Positions 49,241 through 58,245 of a stretch of 64,000 nucleotides of DNA are shown one piece after another (the first letter of the stretch is position 1; the number at the start of each line of letters is the position of its first letter). The translations under genes and the position numbers were made by a program. A model generated the notes under the pieces. It did no database searches. It was not told the origin of the DNA and worked only from the letters and a program-made list of their open reading frames with translations. Origin of the DNA: Maritimibacter sp. (GTDB taxonomy: Bacteria > Pseudomonadota > Alphaproteobacteria > Rhodobacterales > Rhodobacteraceae); contig CP051232.1 of the NCBI GenBank assembly GCA_017792445.1, forward strand, positions 2,206,001-2,270,000. Reading direction: 5' to 3'.

Positions 49241-51805
49241 GTGGCAGTGACAGGCACGACAGAGCAGTTGGGGAGGCCGTGGCGTCGGAGGGGCGCCACG
49301 GTCTTCGCGCTTGCGTGCTGCATCGGCATGATCGCGTTCATGGCGTGGGTGCTTCTGCGCGAGATCGAAGAGGTCTCGACCGCGAATTCCGACAACCTGC
49401 AATGGAGCCTTGCCCAGGCCGACGTGGAGTTCCTGCGGTTCGAACTGGCGATGCAGCGGGCACAGGACGATCCAACACGCGTCGACCAGGTGCGGCGGCG
49501 GTTCGACATCTTCTACAGCCGCATGGACACCATCGAGAACGGCATCGTGTTCCGCGCGCTGCGCCGCGATCCGACCTACGATGAACCCCGCGCCATCGTC
49601 CGCGCGTTCCTGCAAGACGCGATCCCGCTGATCGACGGCGACGACGAGACCCTGATCGCGGCGCTGCCGGATCTGTCGGAGCGGGCGCAGGCGGTTTCGG
49701 ACGAAGTCCGGCGCTTCTCGCTTGCGGGTCTGGCGGCTTTTGCCGAGGTCTCGGATGCACGGCGCGAGGACCTGGTCCGCACGCTGATCCTGCTGGCTAT
49801 CGTGCTGGGGGCGTTGCTGGGCGGTCTGGTGCTTGTCGCGCTCGCGATGTTCCGGCTGTCGCAGATTGCGATCCGCCGCTCGGACGAGGTGCGGCGCACG
49901 TCGGCGCGGATGCGCACGATTGTCGAGACGTCGCAGGACGCGATCATCGTGGCGAACACGCGCGGGCTGATCCTTGAATTCAACCCGGCGGCCCAAGAGA
50001 TCTTCGAGATTCCGCGCGAAGAGGCTTTGGGCGAACGGCTGGCGGAACTGGTGCTGCCTGAACGGTCCCGAAGCAAGGCGCGGGATACGTATTTTCGGTT
50101 CATGAATGACGGCAGCCGCGACGGCACCGGTGCGTTGCAATTCGAGGTGACGGCCAAGACGCGTGGGGGCCGCGAGTTTCCTGCCGAGGTCGCCGTAAAC
50201 CATGCCGAGGACGCAAGCGGGCGGCAGGTCCACGTCGTGTACATGCGCGACATCTCGCGCCGCCGTGCCGCCGAGAACAACCTGACCGAAGCCCGCGACC
50301 GCGCGCTTGCCGGTGAGCGGGCAAAGGCGGAATTTCTGGCCGTGATGAGCCACGAGATGCGGACGCCGCTGAACGGGCTTCTGGGATCGATGCAGCTGAT
50401 GCGGGATCAGGACGTGTCAGACCGGCAGCAGGAACTGCTGAGCCGGATGGAGTTCTCGGGCCGACTTCTGCTGTCGCTGGTGAACGATGTGCTCGATCTT
50501 GCGAAATACGAGGCGGGGCGCATCGACATTGTCCGCAAGCCGTACTCGGTGCCGCGCCTGCTGGATGGCGTGATCGAGACGACCGCACCGTTGGCGTCCA
50601 AGAACGGGAACGTGCTGGAATGGCGCTGGGAAGGCACGCCGGCAGAGGGCGCGGTGGGCGATCCGCGCCGTTTGCGGCAGGTGCTTTTGAACCTTGTGGG
50701 CAACGCGGTGAAGTTCACGCGTTCGGGGACGGTCGAGATCGAGGCAGAGGTCGTCGGAACCGCCGATCCGCAGCTGGAATTCCGCGTCATCGACAGCGGC
50801 GTCGGCATCGCGTCAGAGGATCTGGACCGCATTTTCCGCGACTTCGAAACGCTCGATTCATCTTATGCACGGCAAGCCGGCGGCACCGGCCTTGGCCTTG
50901 GTATCGCGCGCCGCTTCGCCAAGTTGATGGGTGGAGAAATCGGCGTAGAAAGCGAGCCGGGGGAGGGGAGCCTGTTCTGGCTGCGCCTGCCATTCGAGCC
51001 TGCCGACCTGTCCGAGCCAGAGCAGACCGGCACCAAGGCCGAACCCGCCCCTTCGATCCGGCCGCTGGACATACTGCTGGTCGAGGACAACGAGATCAAC
51101 CGGCTGGTGGCGCGCGAAATCCTTGAAGCAGACGGGCACTCGGTCACCGAGGCCGTCAACGGGCGCGCCGGGGTCGAATGGGCGAATGCCAGACGCTTCG
51201 ACGCCATCCTGATGGATGTTTCGATGCCGGTGATGGACGGGCCGGAAGCGGCGCGGACGATCCGGTCGGGCACAGGCCCGTCGGCAGCGACGCCGATCAT
51301 CGCCGTTACCGCGCACGCGCTTCCCGAGGAAATCGCAGAGTTCCGGAAGGCGGGCATGCCCCACTGTGTCAGCAAGCCGCTCGACCGCAATGTGCTGCAA
51401 CAGACACTGGCCGAGGTTGCTGGCGCTGCGCCGCCGGTGGCCGAGCCTGTCGCGGCTGTGGCGCCAGAAGCCAAGGACGACCCGCTGCTCGACGCCGAGA
51501 ACCTTGCACGATTCGCAAGTGGCAAGTCCACGGGGCTTCTCGACCGCAGCGTCGCCGAGATCAACTGGGACATTGACCGCATCGCCGAGGCGACGCTGGC
51601 CCCGGCCGATCTGCAGCAAGTGGTCCACAAATGCGCGGGTACCTGCGGCGTTTTCGGTTTCACCGCGCTGCGCAGCGCGCTTGCCGCCGTCGAGACGGAT
51701 CTCAAGCGCGAAACGGCGGTCGAGCCGGAAACGCTGGCCGCCTTGGCCGTGCTGTGGGAAGAGACCCGCGAGGCCCTGCAGGACTGGCGCGCGGCACAGC
51801 CCTAG
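49241..51805 (+). CDS. Hybrid histidine kinase with receiver and HPt domains
   Basis: 854 residues. Two spans (~20-38 and ~180-203) flank a ~140-residue periplasmic sensor region; then PAS (~220-335), HisKA with H371 (MSHEMRTPLNG), HATPase (N box NLVGNAVKF, DSGVGI, GGTGLGLGIA), receiver with D659 (ILMDVSMPVMDG) and a C-terminal HPt with H796 (VVHKCAGTCGVFGF). This is a complete three-step phosphorelay lacking only the output regulator, which the LuxR-type protein at 45301-45912 could be. GTG start with GGAGCG upstream. Signal unknown. Confidence 0.92.
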   Translation: MAVTGTTEQLGRPWRRRGATVFALACCIGMIAFMAWVLLREIEEVSTANSDNLQWSLAQADVEFLRFELAMQRAQDDPTRVDQVRRRFDIFYSRMDTIENGIVFRALRRDPTYDEPRAIVRAFLQDAIPLIDGDDETLIAALPDLSERAQAVSDEVRRFSLAGLAAFAEVSDARREDLVRTLILLAIVLGALLGGLVLVALAMFRLSQIAIRRSDEVRRTSARMRTIVETSQDAIIVANTRGLILEFNPAAQEIFEIPREEALGERLAELVLPERSRSKARDTYFRFMNDGSRDGTGALQFEVTAKTRGGREFPAEVAVNHAEDASGRQVHVVYMRDISRRRAAENNLTEARDRALAGERAKAEFLAVMSHEMRTPLNGLLGSMQLMRDQDVSDRQQELLSRMEFSGRLLLSLVNDVLDLAKYEAGRIDIVRKPYSVPRLLDGVIETTAPLASKNGNVLEWRWEGTPAEGAVGDPRRLRQVLLNLVGNAVKFTRSGTVEIEAEVVGTADPQLEFRVIDSGVGIASEDLDRIFRDFETLDSSYARQAGGTGLGLGIARRFAKLMGGEIGVESEPGEGSLFWLRLPFEPADLSEPEQTGTKAEPAPSIRPLDILLVEDNEINRLVAREILEADGHSVTEAVNGRAGVEWANARRFDAILMDVSMPVMDGPEAARTIRSGTGPSAATPIIAVTAHALPEEIAEFRKAGMPHCVSKPLDRNVLQQTLAEVAGAAPPVAEPVAAVAPEAKDDPLLDAENLARFASGKSTGLLDRSVAEINWDIDRIAEATLAPADLQQVVHKCAGTCGVFGFTALRSALAAVETDLKRETAVEPETLAALAVLWEETREALQDWRAAQP

Positions 51806-53031
51806 GGGATCGCGACTGCCAGTCCGACCAGACCCACGACTTTCGCGATCTCGGACAGGTTGGTGACGCCGCTGTCGTAGCAGGCGATGGCGTCGCCAGG
51901 CAACAGGTAGGGGTCATAGTCGTCGCGGTCCGCGCGCTGGCGCATCACCTCGACCTTGCGTTCGATCACCACCGACACATCCGTCATCGGGTTGCGCGAG
52001 AACAGCGCCGCCGAGCGGTCGGCGCTGGTGGCCCGCGCGCCGCCGACGCAGTTGGCGTCGATCACGGCCTGTGTGAACCGGGTACCATAGGGCACTTCGC
52101 GCACGGTCTGTCCAATGGCCGAGGGCGCGTTGCCTGTGGCGGGCACGGTGAGGTTCGACAGGTACAGCGAGATGCCCGGCGGGCTGATCGGGCTGGGGAC
52201 CATCAGGTCGTCCTGAAAGCAATGGCGCGACGGTACGAACAACTCGTCTCCGCCGATCATCAGCACGTCGTCGAAGCCAAACCCTTTCAGCGCGGCGCGC
52301 AGGTCCAGCGTGTAGGTCACACCGTTCCGCGTCAGTTGCACGGCGGACAGGTCCGCGTCGGGCCGGATGCCACCGGCGTTGCGCAGGGCGACGGTCAGGT
52401 TCCGCGTCTCGGTCGACGCGCCAAGCGCGGCCTGCCGCAGGGTGTCGACCTGATCGCCCGGCACACCGCCGATGGTGACGGTCTGCGGCTCGAACACCGC
52501 GCCGGACACGGCCACGCGCACCGGCGCGAAGTCTTTCACCAGAAGCGAGACCGAAGGCGTCGTGGTGTAGTAGCCGCCGGAGATCAGCGCCGAGACGGCG
52601 TCGTTGATGACCTGTTGCGTCGTGCGCCCCTGCGCCGGGATCGGCGCGATGAACGGCAGCTTCAGCGTGCCATCGCGCGAGATGACGTAGTCGCCGGAAA
52701 AGGTGTCGTCGCCGGGCAGCAGAAGCTCAACCAGATCGCCGCGCGACAGGACCTCGCCGCGCAGGGCTTCGGGCAGATAGCCACCGTAGCTGCCCTTGGT
52801 GCCGGTGGGGGAGTCGCCGCCGTAGGGTTTGCATTTCGACGCGTTCATCTGCGGAGAGACCAGAACCGTCGAAACCGCGTCGCGGGTCGTGTCGATATCG
52901 CGGTACTGCGCCTGATAAGCGCCGCCGACCGAGGCCGGCTCGATGTTGGATGCGTCCCGCGGCGTCGCGCAGGCCGAAGCCATCAACAGCGACATGACGC
53001 TTAGTCCAAGGTGGCCTCTGCGGGCAATCAT
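51802..53031 (-). CDS. Polysaccharide export outer-membrane lipoprotein (Wza-like)
   Basis: 409 residues. Lipoprotein signal peptide with lipobox-like LLMASAC (Cys near 22). The polysaccharide export domain begins at LSRGDLVELLLPGDDTFSGDYVISRDGTLKLPF, with SLBB-like repeats after it (VRVAVSGAVFEPQTVTIGG; PSRHCFQDDLMVPSPISPPG). It would form the outer-membrane channel for the polymer. ATG at 53031; an adjacent in-frame GTG at 53034 is equally possible. It ends 4 bases inside the convergent kinase gene's stop region and is divergent from the flippase gene, with palindrome D between. Confidence 0.9.
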   Translation of the reverse strand: MIARRGHLGLSVMSLLMASACATPRDASNIEPASVGGAYQAQYRDIDTTRDAVSTVLVSPQMNASKCKPYGGDSPTGTKGSYGGYLPEALRGEVLSRGDLVELLLPGDDTFSGDYVISRDGTLKLPFIAPIPAQGRTTQQVINDAVSALISGGYYTTTPSVSLLVKDFAPVRVAVSGAVFEPQTVTIGGVPGDQVDTLRQAALGASTETRNLTVALRNAGGIRPDADLSAVQLTRNGVTYTLDLRAALKGFGFDDVLMIGGDELFVPSRHCFQDDLMVPSPISPPGISLYLSNLTVPATGNAPSAIGQTVREVPYGTRFTQAVIDANCVGGARATSADRSAALFSRNPMTDVSVVIERKVEVMRQRADRDDYDPYLLPGDAIACYDSGVTNLSEIAKVVGLVGLAVAIP

Positions 53032-53119
53032 CACACGCGCCCCGGCGATTTACGACAACTTCGGTCCTGAATAGCGCGGGGCAGAGTCACCGGTCCATCC
53101 CTTCGCGGGGATCGGCCGC

Positions 53120-53135
53120 TAATCCAATCGGATAG
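53120..53135. promoter_or_regulatory. EPS palindrome site D (between wza and wzx)
   Basis: TAATCCA-AT-CGGATAG: the right arm matches the perfect sites exactly and the left arm at 4 of 7 positions. It is centred about 94-97 bases upstream of the wza-like start and 122 bases upstream of the flippase start. It is the weakest of the four copies. Confidence 0.45.
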
Positions 53136-53249
53136 GTTGCATATCAAACGCACCGCCCCGCTGTCCCCCGGTGCCCGAGACCGGCATCCGCGCGTCCAGT
53201 AAAACCAACATCAATGCCAGCGCGGCAGCCATACTCACGGAACCCGGTC

Positions 53250-54485
53250 ATGCGTCACATTCTCGAACGTGTCCCCTTCGCGCGGAACCTGCTCGCCTAT
53301 TGCTTGTCCGAAGTGGCAGCGAAGGCGTCACGGCTGATCGTCGTGGTTGCAGTCGCGCGGACGATGGATGTGGCCGCGATCGGTGTCGCCGCCGCCGCGC
53401 TGGCAGCCTCTGATATCCTGAAGGCCCTGACCGAGAACGGTGTCGGACAGCGGATCATTGCCGCCTCCGACGCCGACCTCGACGCCACCTGCCGCACCGC
53501 GCGGCGGCTGTTCTGGGCGTGGTGCCTTGGCCTGTTCTCGCTACAGCTTGCCATGGGCGGTGTGATCCTTGCCGTCAGCGGCGACGTCGGCCTGTTCGCC
53601 CTGATCGCGATCCTTGCGGGCGAATACCTGTTCATGCCCGCCGGGCTGGTGCAATGCGCGCTGGCGATGCGGGCGGGCAAGATGCAGCAGACCGCCGCCA
53701 TCGCGGGCGGGCAGGTTGTCGGCGCAAACATGCTGTCGGCCCTGCTGGCCGTCGTTTTCCCGTCGCCCCTTGCGCTGGTGCTGCCGCGCCTGCTGACCGC
53801 GCCGATCTGGCTGGTCGCGATGCGCCGCCTGCATCCCTGGACCCCGACATCCGGACCCCGCGCACCCCTTGCGCCCTTCATCCGCTACGGCTGGGCCGTG
53901 TTGGGGGTCGAGGTCGTGAAGGCGCTGCGGTTGCAGGCCGACAAGCTGGTGATCGGCCTCATGCTGGGGGCTGAAACGCTGGGTCTGTACTTCATGGCCT
54001 TCAACGCCGGTCTGGGCCTTGCCACCTCTTTCTCGCAGGCGCTGTCGGTCGCCCTGTTTCCGCACCTGTGCAGCGCCGAGGATCGCACCGCCGCCCTGCG
54101 TCAGGCGCTGATGCTGAGCGTCGCGCTGATCGGCCCGGTCGTCGTGCTGCAAGCGCTTGCCGCGCCCTACTATGTGCCGGTGCTGTTCGGTGACGGGTGG
54201 GACGGCATCGCCGAGGTCGTCTCGATCCTCTGCCTCGCCGCGATCCCCTCGGTCATCTGGTCCGCCGCCGCGCAATGGCTGCGCAGCAACGAGCGCCCGC
54301 AGGTCGAGTTCTGGGTCACCGTACTGCTGACCGTTGCACTGGTCGCGAACACCGCGCTGCTGGCCCCGCACGGCCTGACCGCCATCGCCATCGGCTATCT
54401 CGTGATTGCCACCGTGGTGCAGGTCGGCGCGGCGCTGCCCGCTCTTGTTCCTCCGTTCCGCCGCCCCTTGCCGAAGGTCGCCTGA
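53250..54485 (+). CDS. Polysaccharide flippase (Wzx-like, MATE/MOP superfamily)
   Basis: 411 residues with about 12 predicted spans; N-terminal LLAYCLSEVAAKASRLIVVVAVARTMDVAAIGVAAAALAASDIL is typical of oligosaccharide flippases, with KALRLQADKLVIGLMLGAETLGLYFMAFN in the middle. It moves the lipid-linked repeat to the periplasmic face for the Wzy-like polymerase. I chose the ATG at 53250 because it sits just before the first span; a longer frame from 53214 is possible. First gene of a four-gene plus-strand operon. Confidence 0.87.
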   Translation: MRHILERVPFARNLLAYCLSEVAAKASRLIVVVAVARTMDVAAIGVAAAALAASDILKALTENGVGQRIIAASDADLDATCRTARRLFWAWCLGLFSLQLAMGGVILAVSGDVGLFALIAILAGEYLFMPAGLVQCALAMRAGKMQQTAAIAGGQVVGANMLSALLAVVFPSPLALVLPRLLTAPIWLVAMRRLHPWTPTSGPRAPLAPFIRYGWAVLGVEVVKALRLQADKLVIGLMLGAETLGLYFMAFNAGLGLATSFSQALSVALFPHLCSAEDRTAALRQALMLSVALIGPVVVLQALAAPYYVPVLFGDGWDGIAEVVSILCLAAIPSVIWSAAAQWLRSNERPQVEFWVTVLLTVALVANTALLAPHGLTAIAIGYLVIATVVQVGAALPALVPPFRRPLPKVA

Positions 54486-54486
54486 C

Positions 54487-55398
54487 ATGCCCCGTTTTTC
54501 TATCGTCATCCCCTGTTTCAACGCCGCCGCGACCCTTGCCGAGACTGTTCGCAGCCTTGAGGCGCAGACGGTCCGCGACTGGGAGTGCCTGCTGGTCGAC
54601 GACGGCTCGACCGACGCGACGCCGGAACTTGCGGCGGCCTTCGCCGCGCGCGATGCGCGGTTCCGCCTGCTGCGTAACCCCGGCAAGGGGCCAAGCGCCG
54701 CGCGGAACCACGGGGTCAGCCGGGCACGGGGCGGGATCGTTTCGTTCTGCGACGCGGACGACCTGTGGCTGCCGACCAAGCTGGCCGAGGCAGGGCGTGC
54801 GATCCGCTCTGGCGCCGACGCAAGCTTTGGGCGGATCGTCTTCTTCGACGGCGACGCGGGCCGCACACAATCCACAGTGCCGCATTGCGACGTCACCGTG
54901 CCGATGCTGCTGGCCGAGAACCCGGTCTGCACAATGTCGAACCTGTCGATCCTGCGTCACGTGTTCCTTGCAAGCGGCGGCTTTGACAATCGCATCGTCC
55001 ACAACGAAGACCTTGAATGGCTGATCCGCCTTGTCGGCGGCGGCGCGGTGCTGCGCGGTGTGGACAGCCTGCAGGTCTGCTACCGCACCAGCCCGACCGG
55101 CCTGTCTTCGGACCTTGCCGCGATGCGCGCCGGGCGTGCCGCCGCCCTCGCCACCGCCGCCGGGCTGGGCCACCAGCCGGACCCGCGGGCCGAGGCGATC
55201 CACCTGCGCTATCTCTCGCGCCGCGCGCTGCGGGTCGATGCCCCCGGGCTCGAAGCCCTGCGCCTGGCGCTCGCGGGCCTGTTCACCAGCCCGCGCGGCT
55301 TTCTGTCCGACCTCCGCCGCGGCGGGCTGACGCTGGCCGGCGCGATCACCGCGCCCGTGCTGCCGCGCGGTCTGCGCCAGCGCCTGTTTGCTTCCTGA
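54487..55398 (+). CDS. Glycosyltransferase family 2
   Basis: 303 residues. FSIVIPCFNAAATLAETVRSL, LLVDDGSTDATPEL and the DXD-type CDADDLW near residue 92, with NEDLEWLIRL as the catalytic-base region. It starts one base after the flippase stop. The next gene is a close paralog, so the pair likely arose by tandem duplication followed by divergence in the C-terminal half. Confidence 0.9.
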   Translation: MPRFSIVIPCFNAAATLAETVRSLEAQTVRDWECLLVDDGSTDATPELAAAFAARDARFRLLRNPGKGPSAARNHGVSRARGGIVSFCDADDLWLPTKLAEAGRAIRSGADASFGRIVFFDGDAGRTQSTVPHCDVTVPMLLAENPVCTMSNLSILRHVFLASGGFDNRIVHNEDLEWLIRLVGGGAVLRGVDSLQVCYRTSPTGLSSDLAAMRAGRAAALATAAGLGHQPDPRAEAIHLRYLSRRALRVDAPGLEALRLALAGLFTSPRGFLSDLRRGGLTLAGAITAPVLPRGLRQRLFAS

Positions 55399-55410
55399 AA
55401 GGACTTTTCC

Positions 55411-56394
55411 ATGCCCAAGGCTTCCATCGTCGTACCCGCCTTCAACGCAGCCGAGACGCTGCCCGAAACGCTGCGCAGCCTGCTTGCCCAGACGTTCCCG
55501 GATTTCGAGATCGTCGTGGTCGACGACGGCTCGACCGACCGCACCGTTGCCGTGGTCCGCAGCTTTGCCGATCGCCGCATTCGCGTCGTCCAGCAGCCGA
55601 ACCGGGGTCTGCCGGGCGCGCGCAACTCTGGCATCGACGCGGCGCGGGGAGAGTTCATCGGCTTTTGCGACGCGGACGACCTGTGGCGGCCGACCAAGCT
55701 GGCTGCGCATGTCGCGCATCTGGAGGCGAACCCGCAGGTCGGCCTCAGCTATTCCGGCTCGGACCTGATCGACATGGAAAGCCGCCCCCTGAAGGTCGCG
55801 ATGCGCCCGCGTCTGCGCAATGTCACCGCCGCGCACGTGTTCCTGCGCAACCCGGTCGGCAACGGCTCTGCCCCCGTGTTCCGCCGCGCCGCGCTGGATG
55901 CGATCCGCTGGCGCCCGGCGCAAGAGACCGTGCGCGACTGGTGGTTCGACGAGACGTTCCGCCAGTCCGAGGACATCGAGTGCTGGCTGCGCTTCGCCCT
56001 GACGACCGATTGGGAGATCGAGGGCGTCCCCGGCCAACTGACCCGCTATCGCATTGCACCCGGTGGGCTGTCCGCCAGCCTCCACAAGCAGCTTGCGGCT
56101 TGGGACCGCGTGGTCGAAAAGCTGCAACCGCTGGCGTCGGACTTCTTCGCCCGCCATGCGCCGGTCGCGCGCGCGTATCAGCTGCGCTACCTCGCCCGCC
56201 GCGCCTTCAGCATGGGCAACGGCCCCGAGGCCGTGCGCCTTGTCCGCGCGTCGCTTGCATCGTCGCGCCGTCCGCTTGTGGCGGAACCTGTGAAAACGCT
56301 GACCACGATCGGCGCGTCCCTTGCGCTGAATATGTTCGGGAAAGCCGCAGGCTCCGCGCTGCTCGCCCGCCTGAAATCCGCCCACCGCACCTGA
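55411..56394 (+). CDS. Glycosyltransferase family 2 (paralog of the preceding gene)
   Basis: 327 residues. ASIVVPAFNAAETLPETLRSL, IVVVDDGSTDRTVAVV and FCDADDLWRPTKLAA repeat the motifs of the upstream GT2 almost residue for residue; QSEDIECWLRFAL is the catalytic-base region. AAAGGAC precedes the ATG. It presumably adds a different sugar to the same lipid-linked repeat. Confidence 0.9.
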   Translation: MPKASIVVPAFNAAETLPETLRSLLAQTFPDFEIVVVDDGSTDRTVAVVRSFADRRIRVVQQPNRGLPGARNSGIDAARGEFIGFCDADDLWRPTKLAAHVAHLEANPQVGLSYSGSDLIDMESRPLKVAMRPRLRNVTAAHVFLRNPVGNGSAPVFRRAALDAIRWRPAQETVRDWWFDETFRQSEDIECWLRFALTTDWEIEGVPGQLTRYRIAPGGLSASLHKQLAAWDRVVEKLQPLASDFFARHAPVARAYQLRYLARRAFSMGNGPEAVRLVRASLASSRRPLVAEPVKTLTTIGASLALNMFGKAAGSALLARLKSAHRT

Positions 56395-56417
56395 CCGCCA
56401 AAGACCGGAGAGACACC

Positions 56418-57422
56418 ATGCTGCGCATCGCCCATCTCGTCGACGACACCAATCCCGGCGGCGTGACCCGCTATCTGGACTTCCTTGCCAGCGATCCCGC
56501 GATGGCGGCGCTGGCCCGGCAGGAGATCGTCGTCGTGCCCCGGAACCGCCCGGCCAGCGTGCGGGTCGCAGCGGACGTCATCGTTTCGCATCTCGCGATC
56601 TCGTGGCGCGGTCTGCCGGGGTTGATGGCGCTGCGCGCCCGCCACGCCGGAACGCCGCTGATCCATGTCGAGCACAGCTATTCCGCCGGTTTCGTTGCCG
56701 CCAATGTCACGGCGCGCCGTCGGTTCTTCACCCTGCTGCGGACGGCCTACGCCCTGTTCGACCGCGTCGTCGCGGTTAGCCACGCGCAGGGCAGGTGGCT
56801 TCTCGCCCGCGATGTTGTCCGGCCAGAGGCATTGACCGTGATCCAGCCGCAGGTCGACCTGTCCCGCTTTCGCGCGATACCGCGTCCGTCGGGGCCGATC
56901 CGCTGCTTCGGTGCCATCGGGCGGCTGGACGGTCAGAAGGGCTTTGAACTGCTGGTGCAGGCGTTCCGCGCACTGGAGGACCCGGAGCTTATGCTGAAGG
57001 TCTTCGGCGACGGACCCGAACGCACCCGGCTGGAAGCACTGGCCGCCGGCGACCCCCGTATCGGGTTCGAGGGCTTCGCGCCCGATCCGTCGCAAGCCTA
57101 TGCCGCCTGCGACGCGGTGGTGATGCCGTCCCGGTGGGAGCCCTACGGCCTTGTCGCACAAGAGGCGCTTGCCGCCGGACGCCCGGTGCTGGTCTCGGGT
57201 GTGGACGGTCTGTCGGACCACGTCGCATCCGGCGCGATCCCGATGGCGGGCACGGGTGTCGCCGCGCTTACCGTGGCGATGCAAGAGATGTGCGGAAAGA
57301 TGCCCGCAGAACTTCTGCCGGCGCACCAGCCCGCCCGCCCCGGGCTTGCCGATCAGTGGGGCACCTTGCTTGGCGGCGTCTTGCAAGACACCCTGTCCGA
57401 CAAAGTCGCACAGGCGGCGTGA
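56418..57422 (+). CDS. Glycosyltransferase family 4
   Basis: 334 residues, GT-B fold: LRIAHLVDDTNPGGVTRYLDFL at the N-terminus; donor domain GAIGRLDGQKGFELLVQAF, VFGDGPERTRLEALA, and DAVVMPSRWEPYGLVAQEALAAGRPVLVS with the E-x7-E motif. CCGGAGAG precedes the ATG. Last gene of the wzx operon. Confidence 0.92.
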   Translation: MLRIAHLVDDTNPGGVTRYLDFLASDPAMAALARQEIVVVPRNRPASVRVAADVIVSHLAISWRGLPGLMALRARHAGTPLIHVEHSYSAGFVAANVTARRRFFTLLRTAYALFDRVVAVSHAQGRWLLARDVVRPEALTVIQPQVDLSRFRAIPRPSGPIRCFGAIGRLDGQKGFELLVQAFRALEDPELMLKVFGDGPERTRLEALAAGDPRIGFEGFAPDPSQAYAACDAVVMPSRWEPYGLVAQEALAAGRPVLVSGVDGLSDHVASGAIPMAGTGVAALTVAMQEMCGKMPAELLPAHQPARPGLADQWGTLLGGVLQDTLSDKVAQAA

Positions 57423-57600
57423 CCTCGAGAGTCTGGACCGGAAACTTCGGTTCGGACAGTACGCATGGACTCGAGGCTGTCAGTCTCAGACGTCCGAACG
57501 CAGCCCGCCGCCGGGCGTTCCAACGCCCGCGCAGGCTCGCGAATGCCAACCAGGTTCCCGGCCCAAAGCCGTTCCCGTCACCGCACTGTCAAAGGGGATT

Positions 57601-57676
<76 letters not shown>

Positions 57677-57717
57677 ATGTGCTGCGGTCCTTGCCGGACC
57701 GCTCGCGGGTATTATGA

Positions 57718-57739
57718 CCTTGCGCCGGACAGCGCAAGG
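57718..57739. terminator. Hairpin between FYDLN gene and tRNA-Ala
   Basis: Perfect 8-bp inverted repeat CCTTGCGC / GCGCAAGG with a 6-base loop, 9 bases after the FYDLN-protein stop on the minus strand. It may end that transcript or act as a processing site before the tRNA. A CATAAT -10-like element follows it on the minus strand, so the tRNA may also have its own promoter. Confidence 0.5.
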
Positions 57740-57748
57740 GGAAATTCG

Positions 57749-58075
57749 TCAGTTTTCGTCGTCTTCGTTGGAAACGTCGGCGATGTCATCCAGCGAGACA
57801 TTATCGTCGTCATCGTCGTCGTCGAGGATATCGTCATCGATATCCACATCCGACGAATCGTCGTCGTCATCCAGATCGACATCATCGTCGTCGACCAGTT
57901 CCATTTCCTTTTCCTTCTCCGCCTTGTCAGCGATCGAGGTCCGGGACTTGGTGCCGGTATCCAGGCTCACGACCTCGCCCGTGTAGGGGCTGACGATCGG
58001 CGTCCTGTTCAGATCGTAGAAGCGTTTGCCTGTCGTCGGGCAAACCCGCTTGGTACCCCATTCTTCCTTGGGCAT
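57749..58075 (-). CDS. FYDLN-acid family protein (TIGR02300)
   Basis: 108 residues. MPKEEWGTKRVCPTTGKRFYDLN is the family signature, with a Cys in VCP, followed by PIVSPYTGEVV and then a highly acidic tail made almost only of Asp/Glu/Ser (about 60-108). The family is confined to alphaproteobacteria and has no established function; the fold is probably a small zinc-ribbon-like head with a disordered tail. GAGAGGAAACGC precedes the ATG at 58075. It is encoded directly upstream of tRNA-Ala on the same strand. Confidence 0.92.
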   Translation of the reverse strand: MPKEEWGTKRVCPTTGKRFYDLNRTPIVSPYTGEVVSLDTGTKSRTSIADKAEKEKEMELVDDDDVDLDDDDDSSDVDIDDDILDDDDDDDNVSLDDIADVSNEDDEN

Positions 58076-58245
58076 GCGTTTCCTCTCAAGAGCTCGGTAG
58101 CAGCGTGTCGTTGAATTGCGGTCCCCTGCCACAGCCGGGGGCCACTGTCAAAGCCTTTTCGGACCAAGCGCGCAAGGCCTTTTTGCGATGGTCAGTCGGG
58201 GGCGGCGCGCGTTATTCTGGCCGAAAGGCAGATCGAGGCAGAGAT

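Noticed and set aside
55017-57422. 801-codon frame covering parts of three glycosyltransferase genes
   Set aside because: Upstream of 56418 it is a frame-shifted reading of two GT2 genes and is Arg/Pro-rich; only the GT4 part from 56418 is real.
57512-57529. GGGCGTT/AACGCCC hairpin downstream of the last GT4 as a terminator
   Set aside because: The loop is very short and there is no T run; it may be structural but is not convincing.
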